Part shown: piece after piece, positions 43,504 through 52,578 of the stretch
Numbering within the stretch: position 1 is the stretch's first letter
Layout: every line of letters begins with the position of its first letter
Assembly (NCBI GenBank): GCA_047501485.1
Contig: JAZDRN010000005.1
Coordinates: 124,001 to 188,000 of the forward strand
DNA from: Ancrocorticia sp047501485
GTDB taxonomy: Bacteria > Actinomycetota > Actinomycetes > Actinomycetales > Actinomycetaceae
Direction: 5' to 3'
DNA length: 64,000 nucleotides
Translations under genes and position numbers: made by a program
The notes under the pieces: model-generated
Databases searched by the model: none
What the model saw: the letters and a program-made list of their open reading frames with translations, nothing else
What the model was told of the DNA's origin: nothing

Positions 43504-44379
43504 TCAACTGCTTGAAGGAGTGCCAATATCCTGTTCGGCGACGGCGAGGCTGGCCAAGATCTTCATACGTTCCTCGGTGAAGCTACCTGCCTCGGCCGTG
43601 TACGCGAACATGAACCACTCCGGGTTGGCTGGAAGATCCATCGCCTGATATGAGAATTCCAGATCGCCGACGACGGGGTGATGGATGCGCTTGATTCCGG
43701 CACGGTGATGGCGCACGTTGTGCTTGGACCAGCGGCACCGGAACGTGTCGCTGCGGGTCACGAGCTCGCCGATGAGAGCCGAGAGTCCCTTGTCGAGAGG
43801 GTTCTGGCCGGCATAGGTGCGCAGCGTCGCGACGATATCGTCGGCGTTCTGCTCCCAATCGGGGAAGAAGTTCTGAGCGGCGGGGTTGAGGAACATGAAC
43901 CGGGCCGTGTTGTCCTGGTTGGCTGGGTCATCGAGAATCGGGGCATACAAGGCGCGGCCGAGGACGTTGGCAGCGACGAAATCCATCTTGCGGTCTCTCA
44001 CCCACATTGGAGCGCCGGTCACCGCGTCCAGGAACCGTTGCAGTTCCCGCTTCGCCTTCGTCGTCACCGGTTTGGAATTGCGACGTCGAGGCGCTGGTGG
44101 CCCGGCAGCACGGGCTAGATCGTTCAGATGGTCGTACTCCGCCTCGTCAAGCTGCAGCGTGTGAGCAAGCGCGTCCAGGACCTCAGAAGATACTCCCGCG
44201 AGGTCACCACGTTCCATACGAGCGTAATAATCGACGCTGACGCCCGTGAGCATCGCGACCTCTTCACGCCGCAGTCCAGGAACTCGACGTCGCCCACCGC
44301 CGACGATGCCAACCTGCTGTGGTGTGATCCGGGCTCTCCGCGTGCGCAAGAACTCGGCCACCTCGGCTCGATGATCCAT
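43504..44379 (-). CDS. XRE-family regulator with MmyB-like ligand domain
   Basis: This is a 291-residue regulator. Residues 5-85 form a helix-turn-helix (FLRTRRARITPQQVG, VPGLRREEVAMLTGVSVDYYARMERG). The rest is the MmyB-like domain (FLNPAAQNFFPDWEQNADDIVATLR, ELVTRSDTFRCRWSKHNVR), known to bind fatty-acid-like ligands in relatives. Regulators of this family often sit beside SDR or AKR genes and control them. The ATG at 44379 has a weak ribosome site. Confidence 0.9.
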   Translation of the reverse strand: MDHRAEVAEFLRTRRARITPQQVGIVGGGRRRVPGLRREEVAMLTGVSVDYYARMERGDLAGVSSEVLDALAHTLQLDEAEYDHLNDLARAAGPPAPRRRNSKPVTTKAKRELQRFLDAVTGAPMWVRDRKMDFVAANVLGRALYAPILDDPANQDNTARFMFLNPAAQNFFPDWEQNADDIVATLRTYAGQNPLDKGLSALIGELVTRSDTFRCRWSKHNVRHHRAGIKRIHHPVVGDLEFSYQAMDLPANPEWFMFAYTAEAGSFTEERMKILASLAVAEQDIGTPSSS

Positions 44380-44415
44380 ATCTGTAACTGTAACGCCGCC
44401 GACGGAGAGTTGGGA

Positions 44416-44432
44416 GGAACTGCCAGTACACC
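44416..44432. promoter_or_regulatory. Shared 17-bp site between the XRE regulator and the SDR gene
   Basis: GGAACTGCCAGTACACC differs in one base from the site at 43449-43465. The similarity extends weakly 8-10 bases upstream (GAGT..GGA). It is 37 bp upstream of the regulator start and 204 bp upstream of the SDR start, so it may control both. Confidence 0.65.
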
Positions 44433-44635
44433 GATCACCGGTCACTTCCTGGTGCGGCAGTGCAGTGATGTGCTTATGTGAGGTAGCACCCCTATCGACG
44501 CACCGACGCACGCTTTTCGCACTCGGCGCCCCGGTGCGCCGCGAACTATATGTAGTGGTACGCCACGAGCCATACGTGGAGGTACAGCACGAGCCACACA
44601 TAGCCACCACAAGCCACGTAAAGAAGGAGATCATC

Positions 44636-45370
44636 ATGAGTGGGACCCAGAATACTGGCCGCGTCGCGGTCATCACCGGCGCATCTTCCGGCATCGGCGC
44701 GGCCACCGCACGCGCCCTGGCCGCTGAAGGTTACCGCGTCGCGCTCCTCGCCCGGCGTCTTGATCGAGTCAAAGCTCTCGCCTCCAAGATCGACGGCGGC
44801 TCTATCGCAATCCAAGCCGACGTCACCGACCGAGATCAGCTGGTGGCTGCCGCTCAGCGCGTCCAAGACGAGCTCGGAGGGGCGGACGTGCTCATCAACA
44901 ATGCTGGCGTCATGCTGCTCGGTCCCTTCTCCTCCGCGCGGCGCGAGGACTACCACACCATGGTCGAAGCCAACCTGCTCGGCGCGATTACCGCCACGGA
45001 GGTGTTCCTCGACCAACTGAAAGACGGCGGCGGCGACCTGGTGAACATCTCGTCCGTGGCCGGCCGCACTGCCCGCGCCACCAACGGCGTCTATGCGGCC
45101 ACCAAATGGGGCATCAACGGCTGGTCTGAATCCTTACGGCAGGAACTGCTGCCGGACATTCGCGTCACATTGATCGAGCCGGGGATCGTGGACACCGAGC
45201 TACCCACCCATATCACCGATGACGCGACCCGCGAGGCGGTTCAAAAGGGCTACGATGCCGCCACGGTCAAGCCCGAAGAGGTCGCCGAGATCATCGCATT
45301 CGTTCTTGCCCGGCCCCGCCACCTCGCCATCAACGAGGTCCTCTTGCGACCCGCGGACCAACTCGGCTGA
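44636..45370 (+). CDS. SDR-family oxidoreductase
   Basis: This is a 244-residue classical short-chain dehydrogenase. The motifs are TGASSGIG for NADP, NNAGVM, then the catalytic Ser in NISSVAG and YAATK (Tyr and Lys). EPGIVDTEL follows. The start follows AAGAAGGAGA. It is divergent from the XRE/MmyB gene and probably under its control together with the aldo/keto reductase. Confidence 0.92.
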   Translation: MSGTQNTGRVAVITGASSGIGAATARALAAEGYRVALLARRLDRVKALASKIDGGSIAIQADVTDRDQLVAAAQRVQDELGGADVLINNAGVMLLGPFSSARREDYHTMVEANLLGAITATEVFLDQLKDGGGDLVNISSVAGRTARATNGVYAATKWGINGWSESLRQELLPDIRVTLIEPGIVDTELPTHITDDATREAVQKGYDAATVKPEEVAEIIAFVLARPRHLAINEVLLRPADQLG

Positions 45371-45834
45371 TCCGGATCGAGGCGCATCCATCAGCTTGAA
45401 TTCTCCAAGCCGGACCACCGCTGGAACTGCTCTGTTATCAGCCGCTTTACCAGGCTGACATCGATCGCGGGGACGACGCTCATGTTCTTCACTCCCAATG
45501 ACTCGAAACAGGCTTCGCATGTAAGCCTTCGACGAGAATACCGACGACGCCAGCATGGGCCCGCGAGCGCCACGCTCCGCCACCGGCGATCCACGATCAC
45601 TACATCGAAGCGGTTTGGCGCCTCTCACCTTACAGTTCCCAAAGCCTGGCTTGACGCGACTCGGCGGACCGTGGTGAGGGCCGGTTATGGAAGCAGGTGT
45701 GTACCTCCGTTCCGGATGCGGAGGCAGGAGGAGCGGAGCTGGCAGAATATATCCACATGCATCGTCCGCCGCCGAGCCGTCTCCCAGTAGCGATCTTCGC
45801 GGGGCGGTCGGCACCCGAAAAGAAGGAAGCGCTC
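45371..45834. other. 464-bp gap holding a gene remnant
   Basis: Apart from the phosphotransferase remnant at 45391-45483, no coding sequence is convincing here. The stretch 45484-45780 is normal in GC but has no recognisable protein in any frame. Confidence 0.55.
45391..45483 (-). pseudogene. N-terminal remnant of an aminoglycoside/macrolide phosphotransferase-family gene
   Basis: From the ATG at 45483 the frame reads MSVVPAIDVSLVKRLITEQF then QRWSGL before it runs out at ENSS and a stop. This matches the usual start of APH-type kinases (V-[DS]-x-x-LVRRLLxxQFPxWA-x-L). The remaining 250 or so residues are absent. It lies head-on against the SDR gene end. Confidence 0.55.
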
Positions 45835-46416
45835 ATGGCTCGCCCGAAGTACACCCCTTACCTGGACGATCCCCAGGATGGCCTGTCACCCGACACAAGC
45901 CATCCGGACTATGTGGCTGCGGCTCCAGAGTGGTTCTGGAGCGAGGACGATCCACGCGCGCCGTTCGGCAGCGACGACGGGCACGACGCGCTCAGCACCC
46001 TGCAGGAGCACTTCACTCAGGGCGGCGGTGACGAGCACGTACCCGGCTGCGTCGCGGGCCTCATCGCCGACTGGGAGTTAGTCCCCGAGCAGATCTGGGA
46101 GAACTCTGCCGAAGAAATCACCGCCTGGCTCGATGCCGACGAGAACCATGTCCGCTTCCTGCACGGTGAGATCGATGCATACATCGCTGCGGCATGCGGA
46201 CAGTTCAAGATCTCTGGATGGATCCATCCGGCGCTGCGATTCTGGGCGGAGCGCGCGATGATGCTGCTCGAGCACGTACTGGAACCGTGGGAGAAGAAAA
46301 CCTTCAATATCCAGCCGGGCGCCTACGATGAGAAGCTCGAGGCAACTCGCGCAGTTATTGCGAGAGCACCGGAGCCACCGAAGAAGATGCAACTGCGCAT
46401 GTACCGCGGCGCGTAG
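45835..46416 (+). CDS. Hypothetical protein
   Basis: This is a 193-residue soluble protein that I cannot assign. It starts MARPKYTPYLDDPQDG, is acidic and Trp-rich (residues 30-40 APEWFWSEDD), and has a helical second half (FWAERAMMLLEHVLEPWEKK). There is no signal peptide or known motif. The ATG follows AGAAGGAAGCG. It is the last gene before the tRNA-Val, on the opposite strand. Confidence 0.65.
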   Translation: MARPKYTPYLDDPQDGLSPDTSHPDYVAAAPEWFWSEDDPRAPFGSDDGHDALSTLQEHFTQGGGDEHVPGCVAGLIADWELVPEQIWENSAEEITAWLDADENHVRFLHGEIDAYIAAACGQFKISGWIHPALRFWAERAMMLLEHVLEPWEKKTFNIQPGAYDEKLEATRAVIARAPEPPKKMQLRMYRGA

Positions 46417-46582
46417 GCGACTCTGGAGTGCGGCATCGAGCGTGTTCTTGCTGACCGCGTCCACACCGCTCACTCAGCCGTCCCGGCTTCCCTCGCACTG
46501 GCCCGGACCGAAACACCCACCGGGCGTTTCTCTCCCCGGGTCAGCCCTCACGGGGTTCGAGTCCCCCAGTTCAGAACAAACA

Positions 46583-46622
46583 AAGCTGCGGAGCACCCCA
46601 AAAATGGGGTGCTCCGCAGCTT
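46583..46622 (-). terminator. Rho-independent terminator of tRNA-Val
   Basis: The 18-bp arms starting AAGCTGCGGAGCACCCCA are perfect complements around a four-base loop, directly after the tRNA 3' end. On the minus strand TTTGTTTGTTC follows. It is a textbook intrinsic terminator. Confidence 0.93.
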
Positions 46623-46623
46623 G

Positions 46624-46697
46624 TGGGCCCAGAGGGACTCGAACCCCCGACATCCACGGTGTAAACGTGGCGCTCTAGCCAACTGAGCTATAGGCCC
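46624..46697 (-). tRNA. tRNA-Val (anticodon UAC)
   Basis: The 74-base cloverleaf begins GGGCCTATAGCTCAGTTGG. The anticodon stem CCACG/CGTGG holds loop TTTACAC (anticodon TAC), and the T-arm is CGGGGGTTCGAGTCCCTC-like. The acceptor GGGCCTA pairs with TGGGCCC, with discriminator A. The CCA end is not encoded. Confidence 0.95.
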
Positions 46698-46822
46698 ATG
46701 CGCCGATCCCCGGCGCGGGGTTCCGCCTGACGCCCCGGCGTGGGGTCGCACTGTGTCTCAGTGCCGATCAGTCTCCCAATCAGCTAGGCGGACTCAGGAA
46801 GTCTACCAGCTGAAAAAAGCGT

Positions 46823-47221
46823 TTACCGCCTCGGGCCCTGTGCCGTGAGCCGCACTCCGGTCCACGCGTCACTGGCAGCCGCGGTGGTGGTTGCGAGCAG
46901 GCCTGCCGTCTCAGCGGCCTCTTCGATGATATCGGCGGAGACATGGCCGTTCTGGCGCGGTCCCGGAACCAGAAGCCACAGGATTGCCTCCTCGGAATCC
47001 ATATTGGCCTTCATATCCAACAGCAGATCAGCCAGATCGTCCGCGTCCCCGTCTTCGTCACGCCACCAGCCAACGGCGGCATCAGCGATGTCGGGGTAAT
47101 CCTCATCGACTAGTTCCCGGCCTATCGCCGTCTCAATAGTTTCCCGAACGACGTTGTCGACGTCGTCGTCGTAGCCGAATTCTTGGACAACACTTCCCTT
47201 TGTGAAACCGAACGATCCCAT
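46823..47221 (-). CDS. DUF3052 family protein
   Basis: This is a 132-residue soluble protein typical of actinobacteria (VVQEFGYDDDVDNVVRETIE, GRELVDEDYPDI, WWRDEDGD, LLVPGPRQNGHV). In mycobacteria the homologue also lies next to aceE, so the neighbourhood is conserved. The role is unknown. The ATG at 47221 (MGSFGFTKGS) matches family length; the ribosome site is weak and a longer frame is open. Confidence 0.82.
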   Translation of the reverse strand: MGSFGFTKGSVVQEFGYDDDVDNVVRETIETAIGRELVDEDYPDIADAAVGWWRDEDGDADDLADLLLDMKANMDSEEAILWLLVPGPRQNGHVSADIIEEAAETAGLLATTTAAASDAWTGVRLTAQGPRR

Positions 47222-47499
47222 GAGGACAAGCCCACCGCATTCGCGAGAATTTCGCAAGTAAGCCCCGCCTAATGAACCGAAATTCATACCGTTTCCAGCG
47301 CCACTAGAGGGCTTGGCGGGCTTCCTCAAGCGCTATTGGACCTGGAAAACGCAGCATTGCTCACAAACATCCGTGTTAACTGACACTCCAGCATCCACGC
47401 GAGAGCGATAGACTGGATGCATACGGGACTTTCGTCCAACTACTTCGTAGTCCCGGCAGATAAGGCAAGTACGCCAAGCTTCGAAACGAGGGAGATTCA

Positions 47500-50244
47500 G
47501 TGAGCTCGCCGAATGAATTGTCACCGCTGATCAATGGACAGCTTGGTCTGGTGCCAGATATTGACCCCGAAGAGACCCAGGAGTGGGTCGATTCACTCGA
47601 TGACCTGATCGAGCACAGCGGTGGCCCGAGGGCACGTTACATTCTCATGAGCATGGAGCGCCATGCTCGGCGCAAGCAGATCTACGTGCCGACCAATCTC
47701 GTGACCCCCTACATCAACACCATTCCCGTTGAGGATGAGCCGTTCTATCCCGGTGACGAAAAGCTGGAGCGCCAGTTCCGCCGTTGGGTGCGCTGGAATG
47801 CCGCCGTCCAGGTCACGCGCGCGCAGCGCCCCACCGTCGGCGTGGGCGGCCATATTTCGTCCTTCGCGGCGCAGGCCACCCTGTACGAGGTCGGCTACAA
47901 CCACTTCTTCCGCGGAAAGAACCATCCCGGCGGCGGAGACCAGGTCTACTTCCAGGGTCACTCCTCCCCCGGCAACTACTCCCGCGCCTTCCTGGAGGGC
48001 CGCCTGTCCGAAGAGGACATGGATACCTTCCGTCAGCAGGCCTCCCGTCCCTCGGGCGGGCGCGGCCTGCCGTCCTACCCGCACCCGCGCCAGATGGCTG
48101 ATTTCTGGGAGTTCCCCACCGTGTCCCTCGGGTTGGGACCGGCCGCAGCCATCTACCAGGCCTGGTACAACCGCTACCTCAGCGAGCGCGGCGTCAAGGA
48201 CACCACGAACCAGCACGTCTGGGCCTTCATGGGCGACGGCGAGATGGACGAGGCCGAATCCCGCGGACTCCTGCAGCAGGCCGCTTCCCAGAACCTCGAC
48301 AACCTGACCTTCGTCATCAACTGCAACCTGCAGCGTCTTGACGGCCCCGTCCGCGGCAACGGCAAGATCATTCAGGAGCTGGAGGCCTTCTTCAAGGGTG
48401 CCGGCTGGAACGTCATCAAGGTCATCTGGGGACGCGAGTGGGATCCGCTCCTGGAGGCGGACAAGGACCGCGCCCTCATCAACCTGATGAACACCACGCT
48501 GGACGGCGACTACCAGGGATACAAGGCCAACGACGGCGCCTACGTGCGCGACGAGTTCTTCGGCCGCGATCCGCGCACCAAGGCGATGGTGGCCAACTGG
48601 ACCGACGAGCAGATCTGGTCCCTCAAGCGCGGCGGCCACGATTACCGCAAGGTGTACGCGGCCTACAAGGCGGCCATGGATCACAAGGGACAGCCCACCG
48701 TGATCCTCGCCCACACGGTCAAGGGCTACATGCTCGGCCGCAACTTCGCTGGCAAGAACTCCACGCACCAGATGAAGAAGCTGACGGCAGCGGATCTCAA
48801 GCTGCTGCGCGACACTCTCCAGCTCCCGATCGACGATTCCCAGCTCGAAGATCCCTACGCGGCTCCCTACTTCAAGCCGGACGAGAAGGATCCGGCCATG
48901 GAGTACATGCTGGACAAGCGGGCCGCCCTCGGCGGTTACCTCCCCGAGCGGCGCAGCCACACGCAGGGGGTCACCCTTCCGGCGCAGAAGCACTTCGATT
49001 CGCTCAAGCCAGGTTCCGGCAAGCAGAAGGTCGCCACCACGATGGCGCTGGTGCGCATGATCAAGGACATGATCAAGGACAAGGACTTCGGTTTCCGGGT
49101 TGTCCCGATCATCCCCGACGAGGCCCGCACATTCGGACTCGACGCGCTCTTCCCCTCGGCGAAGATCTTCAACACGCTCGGCCAGCACTACACCGCGGTC
49201 GATCACGAGATGCTGCTGTCCTACAAGGAGTCGGAGAAGGGTCAGCTGCTGCACACGGGTATCACCGAGTCCGGTTCGGTCGCGGCCTTCCAGGCCGTGG
49301 GCACCTCCTACGCGACGCACGGCGTACCCATGGTTCCCTTCTACATCTTCTACTCGATGTTCGGTTTCCAGCGCACAGGCGATCAGTTCTGGGCCGCCGC
49401 CGATCAACTCGCGCGCGGCTTCATCATCGGAGCCACCGCCGGACGCACCACGCTGACCGGCGAGGGCCTCCAGCATCTCGACGGCCACTCCCCCGTGATC
49501 GCCTCGACCAACCCGGCCACGGTCATCTACGATCCCGGCTACGCCTACGAGGTATCCCACATCGTCCAGGACGGCATCAAGCGCATGTACGGCGATGGCT
49601 CCGACGGGCGCGATCAGGACGTCATGTACTACCTGACCGTCTACAACGAGCCGATCCATCAGCCCGCGGAGCCGGAGGACGTGGACGTCGAGGGAATCAT
49701 CAAAGGCATCCACCGAATCGATACCGGAGAGGGAGACGGACCGCGCGTTCAGCTCCTCGCCTCCGGCGTGGGCCTGCCGTGGGCCGAGGAAGCCAAGCGT
49801 CTGCTGGCTCAGGATTGGGGCGTCCAGTCCGATGTGTGGTCGGTGACCTCGTGGTACGAGCTTCGCCGCGATGCGATCAAAGCCGACGACCACAACTTCC
49901 TCCATCCCGATCAGACCGCTCACGTCCCGTACCTGACGCAGAAGCTGCAGGGGGTCGAGGGCCCGTTCATCGCGACCTCCGACTACGAGCACCAGGTTCC
50001 GGACTCGATCCGTCAGTGGATCCCGGGTTCCTACTACACCCTCGGTGCGGACGGTTTCGGTTTCTCGGATACCCGTCCCGCTGCCCGCCGCGAGTTCAAG
50101 ATCGACGCCGCCTCGATGGTGGTTCGTGCGCTGCAGGCTCTTGCCGACGAGAACAAGATCGATAGGGCTGTCATCAAGCAGGCCATCGACAAGTACGATC
50201 TGTTCAACGTCCGCGCCGCCGAGCCGGTTGTGGATGCGGAGTGA
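47500..50244 (+). CDS. aceE: Pyruvate dehydrogenase E1 component, homodimeric type
   Basis: This is a 914-residue thiamine-diphosphate enzyme that decarboxylates pyruvate and loads E2 with acetyl groups. The ThDP motif is GDGEMDEAESRG followed by NCNLQRLDGPVRGN, and the N-terminal catalytic loop region FFRGKNHPGGGDQVYFQGHSSPG (longer than quoted motifs, residues about 140-165) is standard. ILAHTVKGYMLG and the C-terminal transketolase-like domain are complete. The start is GTG after GAGGGAG. Full length matches the family. A terminator follows. Confidence 0.97.
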   Translation: MSSPNELSPLINGQLGLVPDIDPEETQEWVDSLDDLIEHSGGPRARYILMSMERHARRKQIYVPTNLVTPYINTIPVEDEPFYPGDEKLERQFRRWVRWNAAVQVTRAQRPTVGVGGHISSFAAQATLYEVGYNHFFRGKNHPGGGDQVYFQGHSSPGNYSRAFLEGRLSEEDMDTFRQQASRPSGGRGLPSYPHPRQMADFWEFPTVSLGLGPAAAIYQAWYNRYLSERGVKDTTNQHVWAFMGDGEMDEAESRGLLQQAASQNLDNLTFVINCNLQRLDGPVRGNGKIIQELEAFFKGAGWNVIKVIWGREWDPLLEADKDRALINLMNTTLDGDYQGYKANDGAYVRDEFFGRDPRTKAMVANWTDEQIWSLKRGGHDYRKVYAAYKAAMDHKGQPTVILAHTVKGYMLGRNFAGKNSTHQMKKLTAADLKLLRDTLQLPIDDSQLEDPYAAPYFKPDEKDPAMEYMLDKRAALGGYLPERRSHTQGVTLPAQKHFDSLKPGSGKQKVATTMALVRMIKDMIKDKDFGFRVVPIIPDEARTFGLDALFPSAKIFNTLGQHYTAVDHEMLLSYKESEKGQLLHTGITESGSVAAFQAVGTSYATHGVPMVPFYIFYSMFGFQRTGDQFWAAADQLARGFIIGATAGRTTLTGEGLQHLDGHSPVIASTNPATVIYDPGYAYEVSHIVQDGIKRMYGDGSDGRDQDVMYYLTVYNEPIHQPAEPEDVDVEGIIKGIHRIDTGEGDGPRVQLLASGVGLPWAEEAKRLLAQDWGVQSDVWSVTSWYELRRDAIKADDHNFLHPDQTAHVPYLTQKLQGVEGPFIATSDYEHQVPDSIRQWIPGSYYTLGADGFGFSDTRPAARREFKIDAASMVVRALQALADENKIDRAVIKQAIDKYDLFNVRAAEPVVDAE

Positions 50245-50276
50245 CGAAGATCCAGTACTGATCGATCGCTACTGAC

Positions 50277-50319
50277 AGGAGACGGGCATCGGCTTTGAAG
50301 CGGAGCCCGTCTCCTTTTT
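50277..50319 (+). terminator. Intrinsic terminator of aceE
   Basis: AGGAGACGGGC and GCCCGTCTCCT form an 11-bp stem with a 17-base loop, followed by TTTTC. It lies 33 bp past the aceE stop. Confidence 0.9.
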
Positions 50320-50473
50320 CCTGCCGATCCGCGACGACGTCGGCACTCGACCGGGTTCTTCGACAGCATCAGCTCATTGACGGCGTCAGTTCATGGGCGA
50401 CGCCGGCTCGTTGTCCCGTCGTCGTCGACCCGGTTTTCCTCCGATTCCGAACGGACAAGGCCAACGCGGAAAG

Positions 50474-51109
50474 CTAACGCGAGAGAAGCACCCGTTCCAA
50501 CTCCCCTGGCGTCTCCACCGTCCTCCAAGCCCGCGCATACTCGTGCTGCGGCGCTTCGCCCCACAGGACGAGGACCGTTTCCAGGCCATTGGCGGCGGCA
50601 CCCTCGATATCGTGAATGCGGTCGCCCACCATGATGGCATCCTCGGTGTCGATTCCTAGCTCTCTGAGGCCGCTCAAGGCATCTTCCACCCTGTGCTTCT
50701 TCTTGCCCCGCGGATCGGCCTCCTGGCTACCGCAGATGACCTTGAAACGCTCCTCGATCCCCAGGTGCCGAATGAGCAGCAACGCGGCGTCCCGGCGCTT
50801 CGACGTCGCCACGGCCATCGGCACACCCGCCGTGTCGAGCCGTTCGAGCATCTCTGCCACGCCGGGAAACAGCATGGTGCCGTACATGCGCTCGAAGTAG
50901 TGACGCCGATAGGTGTCGATGTAGCGCTGCGGGTCCTCCGCGCCGAGATGGGCGAAGGTCTCTTCCAAGGGCGGCCCGATGAAGGGTTTGAAGAACTCCG
51001 GCGGGTAGTCGCGGCCCTGCTCCTCCTTCAAGGTGAGCATGAAGCAATCGGTGATGATGGGGCCGGAATCGGACAGGGTGCCGTCGAAATCGAAAAGGAC
51101 TGGCTTCAC
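50474..51109 (-). CDS. HAD-family phosphatase, phosphoglycolate-phosphatase-like
   Basis: This is a 211-residue phosphatase: motif I FDFDGTLSDSGP, motif II VATSKR, motif III Lys around PRGKKKHRV and motif IV MVGDRIHDIEGA. A four-helix cap is inserted after motif I. The start is GTG at 51109 and overlaps the stop of the YciO gene (GTGA). The substrate is unknown; phosphoglycolate or a nucleotide is possible. Confidence 0.88.
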   Translation of the reverse strand: MKPVLFDFDGTLSDSGPIITDCFMLTLKEEQGRDYPPEFFKPFIGPPLEETFAHLGAEDPQRYIDTYRRHYFERMYGTMLFPGVAEMLERLDTAGVPMAVATSKRRDAALLLIRHLGIEERFKVICGSQEADPRGKKKHRVEDALSGLRELGIDTEDAIMVGDRIHDIEGAAANGLETVLVLWGEAPQHEYARAWRTVETPGELERVLLSR

Positions 51110-51723
51110 AGGGCGATTCCCGAGACGTCGCCCGCACCCTCCCGAGATATCTTGCGCTTGACGAGGTTGACCACGGAGGTCGGCCCGTCTTCGCCGCACG
51201 GTCCTTCGACGACGATATCGACGACGCCGCCCAGTTCATCATTGACCTCCCAGCCCTCGGTGAGGGGCTCGTCCTGGCCGGGAAGGATGAGCGAGGAAGC
51301 CAGCAACGGCTCTCCCATCGCCCCCACAAGCGCCTGGGTGATCCTGTGGTCGGGGATGCGCACGCCGACGGTGTGCTTCTTCGGGTTCATCGTGCGCCGA
51401 GGTACCTCCTTCGTCCCCTTGAGAATGAAGGTGTAGGGGCCAGGGGTGAGCGATTTGATGAGCCGGAAATCGGAGTTATCGACGATGACGAACTGCCCCA
51501 GCTGCGCGAAGTTGTGGCACAGCATCGTGAAGTGGTGCTTGTCCCCCACCTGCCGGAGGGTGCGGATACGGTCCAACCCCTCTTTGTTGTCCAGGCAGCA
51601 GACGAGCGCATAACCAGAATCGGTGGGTATGGCAGCCACATCGCCCTGCCTGAGTCGGTCCACCACCTTGTCAACCAGCCGGGCCTGAGGATCTACGGGA
51701 TGGATCTCGACATAGCTTGCCAT
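51106..51723 (-). CDS. yciO: YciO-type Sua5/YrdC family protein
   Basis: This is a 205-residue protein of the YrdC fold. It follows E. coli YciO closely in IPTDSGYALVC, HHFTMLC, YTFILKGTKEVPRRTM and VGVRIPDHRITQAL, and not the TsaC/Sua5 pattern. TsaC makes threonylcarbamoyl-AMP for tRNA modification; the YciO branch has uncertain activity. The ATG at 51723 follows GAGGAG. It is the middle gene of a three-gene operon. Confidence 0.9.
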   Translation of the reverse strand: MASYVEIHPVDPQARLVDKVVDRLRQGDVAAIPTDSGYALVCCLDNKEGLDRIRTLRQVGDKHHFTMLCHNFAQLGQFVIVDNSDFRLIKSLTPGPYTFILKGTKEVPRRTMNPKKHTVGVRIPDHRITQALVGAMGEPLLASSLILPGQDEPLTEGWEVNDELGGVVDIVVEGPCGEDGPTSVVNLVKRKISREGAGDVSGIAL

Positions 51724-51725
51724 TG

Positions 51726-52343
51726 TCACTCCTCGAAATAGCTGATGGTGGAGCGCAACGACTCGATCTCGTCGCTGTGCCCGCGGGTTGGCAACTTGGA
51801 CAGAAACTCTTTCGCCTCGGCGACCCGGCCCGCTTCGAGAGCGGCGCGCACCAACTGTTCGCCGACGTCGAAGACCTGATCCTCGGGGCGCCAGCGCCCC
51901 AATCCGAGGCCGATCCCGGCACTGGGCAGTCCGGCCTCGCGCAACACCCTGATCCCGGCGGCCAGGGCCTGACCGGAGGAATCGCGATCGGCGGCCACCG
52001 ACAGCCGCCGCAGGGCCGTCTCGCGGTCTGAATCCACGGAGAGGCGGGCCAGCGCCACCAGCGGGTACCAGGCATCCGGCGAAGCGCCGATCTCCTCAGA
52101 GAGTGCCCACAGTGCCAGATCCGCAGTAAACTCGATGGAACCGGTGGTATCCGCTCGCAGCGGGTCCGACGGTTCGCTCTGCTCGTACACGTCACGCACG
52201 ATCTGAGCGAGCTCCTCGAAAGAGGCGATATCGTTCGGGTCCTCCGCGAGGCGTTGGCGCAACACCTCGGCGCGCGTGAAGCGCGAATCGAGGGAAACGT
52301 CCGATTGTCTAAGTAGTCGGTGCATGATGTCGAGGAAGGCCAT
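51726..52343 (-). CDS. TPR-like hypothetical protein
   Basis: This is a 205-residue helical protein with TPR-like pairing (AEVLRQRLAEDPNDIASFEELAQIV, then WYPLVALARLSVDSDRETAL and VRAALEAGRVAEAKEFLSKL). No exact family is recognised. It heads the operon with yciO and the HAD gene, two bases upstream of yciO. Confidence 0.7.
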   Translation of the reverse strand: MAFLDIMHRLLRQSDVSLDSRFTRAEVLRQRLAEDPNDIASFEELAQIVRDVYEQSEPSDPLRADTTGSIEFTADLALWALSEEIGASPDAWYPLVALARLSVDSDRETALRRLSVAADRDSSGQALAAGIRVLREAGLPSAGIGLGLGRWRPEDQVFDVGEQLVRAALEAGRVAEAKEFLSKLPTRGHSDEIESLRSTISYFEE

Positions 52344-52377
52344 ACCCTGAGCCTATCCAATTGTGAACGGAGATGTT

Positions 52378-52578
52378 ATGGAGACAAAGGATCCTATTCA
52401 AGCGGCACAGGAGGCTCTGGCCTTCGAGGGCTACGAAAACGTGTCAGCCGACTTCGATCTTGCCCGAGTTGACGCCGTTACGCGCTGGGTAGCCGCCGTG
52501 GCCATGGAGAAAGCACTCGGGCAGAAATTCACCGACGAGCGCATCCAGGAAGCTGGCACGCTGGCAGATCTGCTCTGA
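52378..52578 (+). CDS. Small acidic hypothetical protein
   Basis: This is a 66-residue helical protein starting METKDPIQAAQEALAFEGYE. Its end (KFTDERIQEAGTLADLL) recalls the last helix of acyl-carrier proteins, but the serine that carries phosphopantetheine is absent. The ATG at 52378 follows CGGAGA. It is divergent from the TPR-like gene. Confidence 0.6.
   Translation: METKDPIQAAQEALAFEGYENVSADFDLARVDAVTRWVAAVAMEKALGQKFTDERIQEAGTLADLL

Noticed and set aside
44570..44620. Repeated CACGAGCCA/AAGCCAC words before the SDR gene, similar to those near 27520
   Set aside because: The words are short and imperfect, and could be chance in GC-rich DNA; no shared element longer than about 10 bases was found.
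45200..45814. A 204-codon minus-strand frame after the SDR gene
   Set aside because: It overlaps the SDR gene antisense and has an Arg/Pro-rich composition; only the short APH-like segment in another frame looks like former coding sequence.
47222..47499. The aceE leader considered for a riboswitch or strong promoter
   Set aside because: A TAGACT element is visible near 47409, but no matching -35 and no conserved RNA fold could be recognised by eye.
47593..49992. A 799-codon open frame antisense to aceE
   Set aside because: It is a by-product of high-GC codon bias opposite a highly conserved gene; its translation has no family features.
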